From Collybia mongolica (lineage: Eukaryota > Basidiomycota > Agaricomycetes > Agaricales > Clitocybaceae), in assembly GCA_013420905.1 (NCBI GenBank), contig JAAXNY010000005.1:3782001-3846000 (forward strand): a stretch of DNA of 64,000 bases, in the 5' to 3' direction. The notes under the pieces were generated by a model that was not told the DNA's origin, did not search any database, and was given only the letters and a program-made list of their open reading frames with translations. This document shows, piece by piece, positions 10,870 to 19,894 of the stretch (its first letter is position 1; each line of letters starts with the position of its first letter). Made by a program: the position numbers and the translations under genes.

Positions 10870-11160
10870 AGTGCTTAGAAGCACTAAGCTTTGAATAGTA
10901 CTAGCCAAAGCCCTTTCCAATGATCTCTCGACGGGTTCGATTTTAGACAAAAGCTTCAACACAGGTTCAAAAACCTGCTAGGTATATTTATAATATCTCT
11001 CGATCCAATAGACTGAGTACCAAGTGTACGTTCAATTATTAGTGATCCCAAGCGGATCTATAAGTCCAAGCGACTTATCAAACAATACAGTGCCAAGTGC
11101 ACTAAGGCCAAGTGCCTAGTAATTCCAACGGACAATACGGTACTAAGTTCCAAGTGAACT
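10870..11160 (-). repeat. Array of stem-loops with constant RCUUG loop
   Basis: Six hairpins of different stem sequence share one pentaloop and a C-G closing pair. On the minus strand: 11029-11017 (GTAC-ACTTG-GTAC), 11058-11044 (GATCC-GCTTG-GGATC), 11078-11060 (7-bp stem, loop GCTTG), 11103-11089 (AGTGC-ACTTG-GCACT), 11117-11105 (AGGC-ACTTG-GCCT) and 11160-11146 (AGTTC-ACTTG-GAACT). Two further hairpins with other loops lie at 10885-10870 and 10977-10962. The position is downstream of the LTR TATA box, so the array should be in the 5' part of the genomic RNA. Confidence 0.7.
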
Positions 11161-11330
11161 AAGTTTCTTTAATTCTGTGGTTCTCCAATCAATTCCAATC
11201 AAGACACGTTGAAGCAATCTGATCCTTAATTCGGGCACGCAATAGTGTTTTAACAAATGTGATTTGTATACTCTATAGTCGCGCGAAGTGGGGGCAAGAT
11301 TCCTTGCCTTAGCGCTACTCATCTACAGTC

Positions 11331-11338
11331 TATTTATA
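11331..11338 (-). promoter_or_regulatory. LTR TATA box
   Basis: TATAAATA on the minus strand inside the LTR, oriented toward gag. A second copy of the same octamer is at 10992-10985. Which one, if either, sets the transcript start is not known. Confidence 0.4.
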
Positions 11339-11960
11339 ATGTACAAACTAAATATCATATGGAATTGTAAATTTTACACGGAACCGCGCTCCCGCGCGCC
11401 AAGAATCTGTATTCAATACTGACGCGTCTACTACAACTTGGCGCGCGCGCCATGCGTGCCAATTATGTCGTTTACTGGTTACTTATCAAATATTGAAAGA
11501 GCTGGCTAAACTCTTATCAAGTCCCGACCGCGCGCTCTGTTATTTAAAACAGCGCGGCACTGTCGTTTACTCCTCCTGATTGTCCTGGTTGCTATTCACG
11601 GTGTCCCGTCACTTCCGGTAGTTAACACCAAGTACCCCTGACTAGGATCGGGTTGTGCAAGTCCCGAATTTACAATTACTTCTCCTATTAATGATGATCC
11701 CCGGACTAATGATATCATACTACAACGGTTACTTATGAACTAAGACACCGAGGTTGTAACCGGGCATGGTGAATAGGACTAATAATAGGCCGTACTCATA
11801 GTCCTCTGTACTGATAGTGTATTATCCATTAGACTAGTTCACTCTGATTAGCCGTCTCGGAGCTCGACTCTAATCCTTTATTACTGCTTACTTGGTTATT
11901 AGAAATGACACTAATAGCCTTACTTGTTGACTTTATAAGTGCAAACAATTTCGGGCCCTA

Positions 11961-12938
11961 TCACCGCCTGGGCATACTTTCTATCAGGTTTTGGCATACC
12001 TCTGGTGGAATTTCACCCCACTCTTCAGCCAATCTATCCCACAACTCATGTACTCCTTTGGGTGGTGTCGGATATTCTTTAAGACGGCGCTTGAGATGTT
12101 CCCAAAGGTGTTCTATTGGATTCATGTCAGGGGATTGGGCAGGCCAGCCAAGGACTTGAATGTTGTTGTCTTCAAACCACTGTGTGGCCAGTCCAGATGT
12201 GTGTTTGGGGTCGTTATCTTGCTGAAAGTAGTGCTCGCCATCCACCATTTCCAACTTCTCAAAACTTTCCTGAACTCCACTCTCCAAAATTTCACAGTAT
12301 TGAACCTTGTCCATGTTCCCCTGCACCTCTATGAGCTTTCCCACTCCATTCCACCCCATACAACCCCATACCATGAGGTTTCCTCCTCCTCCATGTTTGA
12401 CAGTAGGTGATGTTGTTCTATCAGATGGTGGTTCTCCCCTTTGTTTCCAGACATAAACCTTTCCATCTGACCCAATCCTATTGATTTTGGTCTCATCTGT
12501 CCATAGAACCCTTTTCCAGTCCTCCACAGTCCAGCTTTCATGATATTTTGCAAACTGGAGACGCCGGATGCGATGGGCTCGTTTGAGAAGAGGAGCTTTC
12601 CTCTTTGTAGCAGCATAAAATTGATTTTCCTTGAGTGCATTTCTGACTGTCTGGGGTGTGACAGGATTGGGGATGATGCCATTGATGAATTGGGTAGCCT
12701 GAACTGCATTATCAAGCTTCCCTGACTTGATTTGATGAATAATTGACTGTTTGTCACGAACAGACAGCTTGGAGGGGCGGCCACCAAGGTTGTTTTCTTT
12801 GTTTCCATCCACATCTTTGCTGATCCTACTGATGGTACCCTTCCCTAGACCAGTTTTCTCCTTGATTTGACGCTGAGAATAGCCCTCATTGAGGAGAGAA
12901 ACAACAGTATTGTGCTGAGCAGTAGAAATGGCTTTCAT
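11961..12938 (-). CDS. Tc1-family transposase, DD34E
   Basis: ATG at 12938; 325 residues. The N-terminal helix-turn-helix pair (about residues 1-110) binds the terminal repeats in this family. The catalytic core has all three acids: Asp in VLWTDETK, Asp in YFQQDND and Glu in IEHLWEH. There are 34 residues between the second Asp and the Glu, so it is DD34E. The GG-rich linker (KHGGGG) is present. The frame ends just after MPRR with a TGA made by the first bases of the gypsy LTR. Relatives usually continue for some residues, so a short C-terminal tail has probably been cut off. The catalytic part is intact; whether the clipped protein works is unknown. Confidence 0.93.
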   Translation of the reverse strand: MKAISTAQHNTVVSLLNEGYSQRQIKEKTGLGKGTISRISKDVDGNKENNLGGRPSKLSVRDKQSIIHQIKSGKLDNAVQATQFINGIIPNPVTPQTVRNALKENQFYAATKRKAPLLKRAHRIRRLQFAKYHESWTVEDWKRVLWTDETKINRIGSDGKVYVWKQRGEPPSDRTTSPTVKHGGGGNLMVWGCMGWNGVGKLIEVQGNMDKVQYCEILESGVQESFEKLEMVDGEHYFQQDNDPKHTSGLATQWFEDNNIQVLGWPAQSPDMNPIEHLWEHLKRRLKEYPTPPKGVHELWDRLAEEWGEIPPEVCQNLIESMPRR

Positions 12939-13299
12939 GATGGTGGTAAGAGGTCAAGAAGATGATTGAACCAATTCCAACATGTCAAATTGATACAAAT
13001 AAAGTCACATGACATTGTTTATTCTTCCCACAGTCCATAATGTTCTTGCATTGGATCATAAATGCCAGAATAATGGAAAATAAGATAAGGGTCAAAAAAC
13101 TGCCCCAATAAGTAACCATTTTGTTTGGCTTATAGCTTAATGGATATTGATCCAAATCACATGATCCAGGGTCCATTGGAAAGCCACGATGTCATAGTAT
13201 CTTACATAATTACCCCAGGTCCCCTGCTTATGTCAGCACTTCATACCATATTGATCTTTCAAAAATGTACAAACATTGGGGCAGTTTTTTGAGCCACTG
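11964..13299 (-). mobile_element. Tc1/mariner element, truncated by the gypsy insertion
   Basis: The right inverted-repeat end reads inward on the minus strand from 13299 as CAGTGGCTCAAAAAACTG, next to a TA at 13300-13301, the Tc1 target duplication. It sits inside the copia RT frame. The left side ends in the gypsy LTR at 11963, so the second terminal repeat is predicted left of base 1. The transposase has no internal stop. Confidence 0.85.
13091..13299. repeat. Tc1 right end with inverted internal copy
   Basis: The terminal motif near 13274-13299 (minus strand, GCTCAAAAAACTGCCCCAAT) recurs in opposite orientation at 13091-13109, with one mismatch in the shared core (GTCAAAAAACTGCCCCAAT). 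The two arms face each other over about 210 bp, so this end could fold into a large hairpin. Confidence 0.6.
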
Positions 13300-13301
13300 T
13301 A

Positions 13302-16300
13302 CAGCTGCCAGAATGATGTTCTCACCACGTGTGCGATAGAACAGGCAAGGGTCGCTCGTTAGACGTTTGAAGCCCCATGATAACATGGCTTTGTTCATCG
13401 TCTTGTTCCAGATGCGACCACTTTGTTTCATACCATAAAGGCCTCGTTGTAGCTCCCATACCCAGTCCTCCCTGCCAGGTTCGGGGAACCCCTCAGGTTG
13501 TTCCATCCATTGGGCTTCATCAGCAGTCAGAAGGCCGTACAGGAACGCCGTCTTGATGTCAACTTGATGTACATCCCATTTCATGGAGGCAGCAATGTGG
13601 AGGAGAATGCGAATTGACTCCATTCACGCAGTAGGGGAAGTGGTTTCTTGATAATCCTGACCAAAGACTTGCAGGAATCCTTTTACACAGAGCCGTGCTT
13701 TGAATCGGACAGGCTCGGAGTTTTTGTTCTGTTTCAAACGGAAGACCCATTTGTTCTTCATGATTTTTCGGCCAGCAGGAACGGATGTCCTTGGGACAAG
13801 CTTGTACACACCCATTTCCTGTAGCCCGGTAAGTTCTTCATGGATGCCTTTTAACCAAGATTCACAGTCAGCTGAGCCAAGTGCATCATTGAGAGTGGAT
13901 GGATCATCAGGGGTGTTATCAGGAGAGAATGACGTAGCGAAAACTTCCTGAAGTAAAGCAATTTCATCTTCTGAAGCAAACGGAAGTTGAGACAAGAGCG
14001 ATGGTCTGGCAGGAGGTATGCCTCCGTCATGGAAGTTGGGCGGCTCCTCCTGAAGTGTGGCATGGAGTTCAAGGACCTGACAACGACAATCGTCTTTTGC
14101 GAGGGTACGCTCTTCTTTAAGCTGACGAGCACTTGCATGTGAATCCTCGGAGGCACGAGAAAAACGGTTGGTGAAGGGAACACCAAGAGCAGCAGCACGA
14201 TGCTCACTAGGAGCAGGGGTACGAGCGGACCGGCGCTGTGCGGGTACAGGGGAGTGTGGCTGATGCATGTCGGAGCCATGGCTTGGAGCAGACTCAGCAG
14301 AGGAGGGTGGAACATCCGGCGCGCTGATGGGTTCAACTGGCGTCAGGATTGGGGACAAGGGAGCGGATGCATCGTAAGGTGTCGAGGCAGGTGCACTATC
14401 ATCAAGCTCCTCCTCAATGGTGACACTTGGGACTCTTGTGGGAGCAGGGAGGCCATGAACAACACATCCCGGGAATTAAGGCTGAGAAATATCATCCTTA
14501 CGCTCAATAAATTTAACATGGAATGATTCTACAATCTTCCGTGATGCTTGATGGTAGCAGCGGTAGGCTTTGGCATTGGTAGAGTAGCCAACAAGTATAC
14601 ATTCATAAGAACGTGGTGAGATCTTCGGGTTGGCGGTCTGCACTAGGACAAAAGCATGCGAGCCAATTTCTCACAGGTGGCTTAAGTCAGGTTTAACACC
14701 AAACCAGGCTTCATAAGGTGTCATTCCAATTGATCGAGAGGGTGTACGTGCGGATAGATAGCCAGATGTCTGGCAAAACTCATCCCAACGGTTCGGTGGG
14801 AGGCCCGTCTGTATGCACATAGCACGTGCTTTGTTCATGATTGTGAGATGCATGTGTTCAACACGGCCAATGTGGGATGAGGTGTAAGGTGCAGTGTATT
14901 GGTGATTGTACCCATGTGAATCACACCAAGCAGACATCTCGCCAGATTTTAGCTCACCATTATTGGTGCGGATGATGCCAATTTTCTCCTTCGACTCAGA
15001 TTCAGCCCAAAGGGCCCAAGCTTTGAGGGTGGATAACGTGTCGGATTTGTGTTTAAGTAAAAAGGTCCAGGGAAAACTCGTGTGATCATTGACCACATTC
15101 ATGACATATTGATTACCTGTAGCAGAGACTACAGCCTCTGGCCCTGTGAGATCAACCCATACTACTCTAAGTTTACGCTTCGCATGCTCCCCAGACCACA
15201 CCTTCGGGATAGGGTTTTTCACCTGCTTCCCAAGGATGCAATGATCACATTTAGGAGGTGACATGGAGAGGTCAACAGGCATACCTAAAGCCATCCCCTT
15301 CGTTGCCATGTCATATATCAACTGGTTATTTGTGTGACCAAGGCAGCGATGCCAGGTGTCGAGTGTCGGTGTTTGCAAGTGACCGACATATGCATGTTCA
15401 ACAGCGAGTTTTGAACAGTTCAGCTTGTAAAGGTTCTTGGTGGGCAATCGTGAACCAGAGGCAATAAAAGACCTGGAGACTTTATGCAGGAAGACATTCA
15501 GGGAGTCGAAAGACACAACACAGCGCAGGGAGTCTGTGAGGCATGCAATGGAGAGTAGGCAAACAGTTGAGGAAGGGATGAATAACACATTGTCCAGAGT
15601 AATGGTCATACCCTTGGCAATAACAAGCCTAATGGAACCTATGCCAACAGCAGTGATAGAAGAACCACCGACACCTTTGACAGAACGATTTGATATGGGG
15701 TAAAGTGAAATGAAGTCGGAACGATCAGGCAATATATGCGTGGTACATGCACTGTCAAGAAGGAAAGGCGAGGAGTCCAAGGAAATCTCTGTACGGCGAG
15801 TTGATGAAGTAGTGGGGGCTACACTGACTGCTGCAAGATTGATAACATCCCGATGATTCACATTCCAGTTAACAGAAGCTTTCAGCTCATCTTGAAGTGC
15901 CAGCCAAGCATACTCAAAAACATCTGCAGTGGACATGGAGTCCGCGACGGTAGGATGCAATGAGGATACATCATCAGTGGCTAAGGCAGAGAAATGAGCA
16001 TTGCTGGGGGGAACAGGAGCATCAGCCACAGTGCCAGGTGTTGAGGACAAGAAATATGCACGGCCAGTGGCGTTATCGACAATAAAGGCTTGATTAGAGT
16101 GGTCACAAAGAATAGTAGGACTAGATGTTGGTTTTGGCTTGGTGGCATGCTGAACACTCAGCCTGTTCTGCGGTTTGGATCTTCCTGCCTTGTTGGCATT
16201 CTCATTACGTTGTTTTGACAGTCAAGCGGCCTGGGCTTCATCCACTGATTTGCCAGCCATCCCACCTCCGACACGGACGCAATACTCAATCTCGTGTCCA

Positions 16301-17142
16301 GACCGCTTGCAGTTGGTGCAAATCGATGAGCTACGACACAAGCCAGAGCTATGAGCTATAAGGGCCTCAGGAGGTACAATGACGGACTTAGCGGCATCAG
16401 CAGCAATAATTTGCTGTTCGGTATCCAGACGAGCAATGATATTACTGGGACCAAAAGGATTCATGGAAGAAGAGGTAGTGAGGCCATTTGCGACAGCGTC
16501 ACGGACACCACGTAGTTCGGTTGGAGATAGTGCAAGGAGCATGAGAATGCATAAGAATTTCTCGGCAGTAGGTGCACCCATATCCCAAATGCGACGGTTT
16601 AGGTCATGAAGCTTCATTGTTGTTTTGGAGAAAGGTGTAGCCAGGGAGTAGTGAATTTGAAGCGCTTCCTGGATCAAGGTGACTTGGGAGATAGGACCCT
16701 GCAATTCGTGACAGCCCTTAAGAGTAGTCCACATAGAAATGGCAGATGGGCACTTTTTGATGAATTTGAGTTCAGGTGTCACGCATTTTGTGTAGATATA
16801 TGCGTGAACGGCAGTGTCGTTGATGGAGTAATTTGTGTGCACACGCGGTTCCAAAGCAGGGTCTGGCTCATATGCTGTGCCGTCAAGGTGGCATTTGAGT
16901 CCTGAAGATAACTGGAGAATGCGCAGAACGCGGTTGCTCCAAGGGTGCCAGTTGTCAGCAATTTTGTCCAAAACGGGCTCGGTGCCCCAATAACCTTCCT
17001 TTATAGATATGAGTGACACAGAAGGATGAGACAAATTGGATTGTAAAGGCGTGATAGTAACACCAGGTTGCGCAGGAGAGGTGGAGGCCACATAAGAGCT
17101 CGAAGCCACTGGAGTAGACATTGGAGTTGATTGAGTAGACAT
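13302..17142 (-). pseudogene. Copia gag-pol polyprotein with four in-frame stops
   Basis: The true ATG is at 17142. Gag (to about 16225) has a zinc knuckle C-x2-C-x4-H-x4-C (CTNCKRSGHEIEYC). The protease motif is LLDSACTT, Ala replacing the usual Gly. The gag-pre-integrase zinc finger (H..H..C-x2-C) is near 15345-15235. The integrase has VDLTGP, but the second acid is lost: IRTNNG where D is expected. RT (RVT_2) runs to the Tc1 junction. All parts keep one frame (positions divisible by three) and are broken only by stops at 16222-16224 (TGA), 14669-14671 (TGA), about 14473 (TAA) and 13624-13626 (TGA). There are no indels within the ORF blocks. The three TGAs fit C-to-T change of CGA codons. 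Confidence 0.88.
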
Positions 17143-17243
17143 CGTATTGCAGCGCAAATTACAAGTTCACAAGAGATGTGTGGGAGAAGTCCACTAGGCG
17201 GGGTAGTTATTGAAGAGAATAGAGACCAACGGGGCCCATAACC

Positions 17244-17423
17244 TGTTGAAATCTAGATATGATACTCTCAGTCGCGTATAGTGGAACGACTAACTTCTAT
17301 TAACACCATACCTAGATATGATACTCTAAGTATATCCTAGGTTAGTGATAATGTAAGAAATGCTTAGAAGATGTTGCACATACCTCAGTCGCGTATAGTG
17401 GAACGACTGAGGTTAGAACAACA
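17244..17423 (-). repeat. Copia LTR candidate
   Basis: Begins TGTTG and ends CAACA, a 5-bp inverted terminal repeat, next to the gag leader. Inside it two motifs are each present twice: CTAGATATGATACTCT (about 17252 and 17310) and a 25-bp unit starting CAGTCGCGTATAGTGG (about 17269 and 17384). The second LTR is off-window, so the limits are provisional. Confidence 0.4.
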
Positions 17424-18433
17424 TCTGTTGGGGGAATATGGGATGTGTGTTACGTAAGGTTGTACGGATTACGTGGTGGCATTCCGACATCCTTAACTTT
17501 CCATGCCTATAACATAGTGTTTGCCTAGATAAGATCTGTATCCTAAGTATGTTTGGACAAGTTTGTACTAATTGCGGTGCTCAAGCGCTCTCGTATGGCA
17601 TCGATTCTCAGGTATCAATAGAACGCATTTTGGCCGTGCAGCCCAAGACATTGACCTCCTTCGAGTCCAAACCTAGTTATCTTCCGCTCCAAATTTGTTG
17701 GAGTAAGCATCAGGTATCTCCGACGAATCTCATTGCCAGTCGTCTGACACTGTACACATTTAGTTTCTGCACCCACGTACATTGCCACTGCCAGTCAGAC
17801 ATTAGAGTGATATTGTCCTTGTAATTCAGCCCCAACGATGTAACGCTGTTTTATGGACATCAGATTGAAATCAGTCCGATGTGGTGCACAGGAAACAGTT
17901 CCTTGACCTGTGAAATCACTTGCAGTGGGCACTCTGATACACCATCTACTATAGGTACTGACATACAACAATTAATTCATCTTTTACTCTCCTTTACAGT
18001 AGGTTTTTCACATATCAAAGATGTAACGTCGACTGTATTTCAGATGAGAGTGTTGACGTGGCCGCACTATTGCATTTACCTTACCAAATTCTAGTCAGAT
18101 CGAAGTATCGACGGATGGGTTAAGCAGGGACCCCACGCCTGTGAGTAAAACCCTTGCGATGAATTCACCGGTGCGCGCGCTTCGACAGTTTCTCTGACAT
18201 CTTTGTCATGGTGGCGCCCCCAACAAGGCCATTTGGTTGTTTTCCGGGTTTAATACGGCTGTGGTATTCCACCTTCTGGCCTAATAAGGCACGGGGATAT
18301 TAGAGCACTCGTGTTGTCGCGCGTCTTCTCACCAATAAGATACGAGTTTATAGTCTGACTACGGGAGGTTATGGAGACATGGAGCTTGAGGGTGACTCGG
18401 CATCACCTCTTTGCACGTACTATTTCGAACGCA
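17424..18433. other. No gene recognised
   Basis: Right flank of the transposon nest. Only short ORFs without family features, and no tRNA or repeat that I could see. It presumably contains the promoter of the following methyltransferase-like gene. Confidence 0.5.
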
Positions 18434-19207
18434 ATGTTTGATCCCATCGTTTTCGCTCGCCTCTTACTTGTCTATTTCACTTATGTGTCCTTTACTCCCC
18501 CTCATACTGGCTCTCATTTAGCTACGATAAACCAGGAGAACAATCTGTGGGAAAGTACTGCATATGTATGCAACCGAATTTCTGTGGTATGATTCTTTTG
18601 CATGTGTTGTCCAAATTAGCACTTACTTGTGGAAACATATAGATAATGATGTGCTTGCCAGCGGCATGCGATTTAATCGTGTTTTTCGAAGGGCATGGGA
18701 CTCAAATACAGCAAAACGTAGTCTCCTGGAGGTCAACGTACTTACTAGGATTCTGGCTACTCGCATTGGCGACTTACATTCGAGTTGCTTGCTATCACAC
18801 ACTGGGCGATTTCTTTACGTTTCGAGTCACGATTCGTGACAACCATCGCCTGGTAGTAGTAGGTGCTCTCTTCATATGCAGGATCAGGCCCTCACTTAAT
18901 TAATCCTTATGTAAATCAGACGGGACCATATCGTTACGTTCGGCATCCATCTTATTTGGCAATCTACCTTGCAACGCTCGCAGTAATCATCTCAAATTTC
19001 ACCCTATGGAATAGCGTCGAAAAAGTAATGGGTAGCATAGCCCCACGATTTCTCCTCTTCCTGTGGACTTTTTGGACCCTGCTAGCTGTGAAGGGAATAG
19101 GAACCCGCGCTCAAGTTGAGGACCAGCTATTGAAGACTCACTTTGCAGAAAACTGGGAAGGCTACAGAAAAAGAGTGCCCTATAAGTTTATCCCTGGTAT
19201 TGCATAA
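18434..19207 (+). CDS. Isoprenylcysteine carboxyl methyltransferase (ICMT) family protein
   Basis: ICMTs methylate the C-terminal prenylcysteine of CAAX proteins in the ER membrane. The likely ATG at 18434 starts a hydrophobic helix followed by SFTPPH, like the TPP motif near the N-terminus of fungal ICMTs. A short exon ending at 18650 splices (18651-18711) to a membrane segment and a CYHTLGDFFTF motif. A second intron (donor about 18859, acceptor 18919) leads to the hallmark TGPYRYVRHPSY. The C-terminal motif RAQVEDQLL..F...W..Y..RVPYKFIPGI completes the family signature, stop at 19205-19207. The junction between the first exon and the block at 18546-18650 is unclear, since the frames differ. 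The protein is either spliced in a way I could not resolve or slightly damaged there. It belongs to a family that is expanded in mushrooms, so it need not be the STE14 orthologue. Confidence 0.75.
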
Positions 19208-19894
19208 TTTACGGCAACCCTTTGGAATGAGATGGAAAATTTGTTTGAGATTTCATGCTACCTTTTTTTTCCACAACGGATGATACTCGTGCCTCAAGTA
19301 GTCCGTGTGCTGACATTGACCGCTGTGGGCACACCGAATGGGTCCTCGTATCTGATAAGCCTCAAATCTCTAAATCACCTACCCTCACGCTTAACGATGA
19401 ACATACTCCGCCCATGACAGCACTTAAAACGACTAAGTACGAGACAAGGCATATCCAAGAATGCACATACTTACCCTGGGCTGATCACAGCTGGAATACA
19501 ATGCGCGGCCGTCGCGGCGTCGCCCAGCTATTTTTACCTCGCCAAAAGAATACAGCCGGAGCAGCATCAGCATCACTTTCAGGTGGAATCTGCACAGGTA
19601 TAAATCACATTTCCCATCAGTCTATCACCATTTTGGCATACGCTCGTGTAACATAGTCGGTCAATTTCGTCTTCTTTGTTCGTTTCGTCCCATAAGAGGT
19701 AGCATTTTCTTAGGGTACCTGAATGTTAAATCTTGCGTTCCCTGGTACCAGAACCAAAACCTGAGTCTTCCGCATATGTACTAGTTTTTGGGCCTGAGAA
19801 CCACATTTTTTTTACACATACCCTCGGATTCGATTAAAAGCTGAGCGCCAATGGGTGGTTATACTGGAATCTGCAACTTTAAATAACGAGCATC
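19208..19894. other. No gene recognised
   Basis: A 133-codon plus-strand ORF (19255-19656) shows no domain, signal peptide or splice partner and is not supported. The remainder looks like 3' and 5' flanks of the neighbouring methyltransferases. Confidence 0.45.

Larger units (their letters stand above)
1..11963 (-). mobile_element. Ty3/gypsy LTR retrotransposon with antisense genes (left end off-window)
   Basis: Read on the minus strand the order is LTR (11,963-10,747), primer-site candidate, gag, protease, then RT, RNase H and integrase. Two oppositely oriented intron-containing genes follow at 3,426-1. All gag-pol frames lack internal stops, so the element may be young. It is inserted in a Tc1 transposase gene: that frame stops in the first three bases of the LTR (TGA). 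The rest of the Tc1 element and the second LTR are not seen in 1-3,572, so they should lie left of base 1. The two plus-strand genes are therefore inferred to be inside the element. A high density of CGCG motifs runs through the LTR, gag-pol and the plus-strand genes alike, which supports one unit. The minimum length seen is about 12 kb. Confidence 0.75.
10747..11963 (-). repeat. 5' LTR of the gypsy element (about 1.2 kb)
   Basis: Bounded by TG and CA with near-inverted ends on the plus strand: TGAAAGGG at 10747 and CCCTATCA at 11956-11963. The right boundary is where the Tc1 transposase frame is lost. The left boundary abuts a TGG-starting primer-site candidate. TATAAATA occurs on the minus strand at 11338-11331. 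The LTR contains many short palindromes, including a 14-bp perfect one at 11439-11452 (TGGCGCGCGCGCCA) and hairpin arms at 11293-11308, 11726-11762 and 11775-11805. The matching LTR lies outside the window, so the limits are not proven. Confidence 0.6.
13300..17423 (-). mobile_element. Ty1/copia retrotransposon, decayed and interrupted
   Basis: Gag, protease, integrase and the first part of RT lie in one minus-strand frame. They are cut at 13300/13301 by the Tc1 element just before the expected YVDD of RT. A 180-bp LTR candidate is at 17244-17423. The rest of RT and RNase H should lie left of the window. Confidence 0.85.

Noticed and set aside
11124..11132. Seventh member of the RCUUG hairpin array (TCC-AAC-GGA)
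   Set aside because: The stem is only 3 bp and the loop does not match; at most a decayed unit.
11991..12410. 139-codon plus-strand ORF
   Set aside because: Antisense shadow of the intact Tc1 transposase.
19255..19656. 133-codon plus-strand ORF between the two methyltransferase genes
   Set aside because: No recognisable domain, splice partner or signal peptide; low-complexity residue use.
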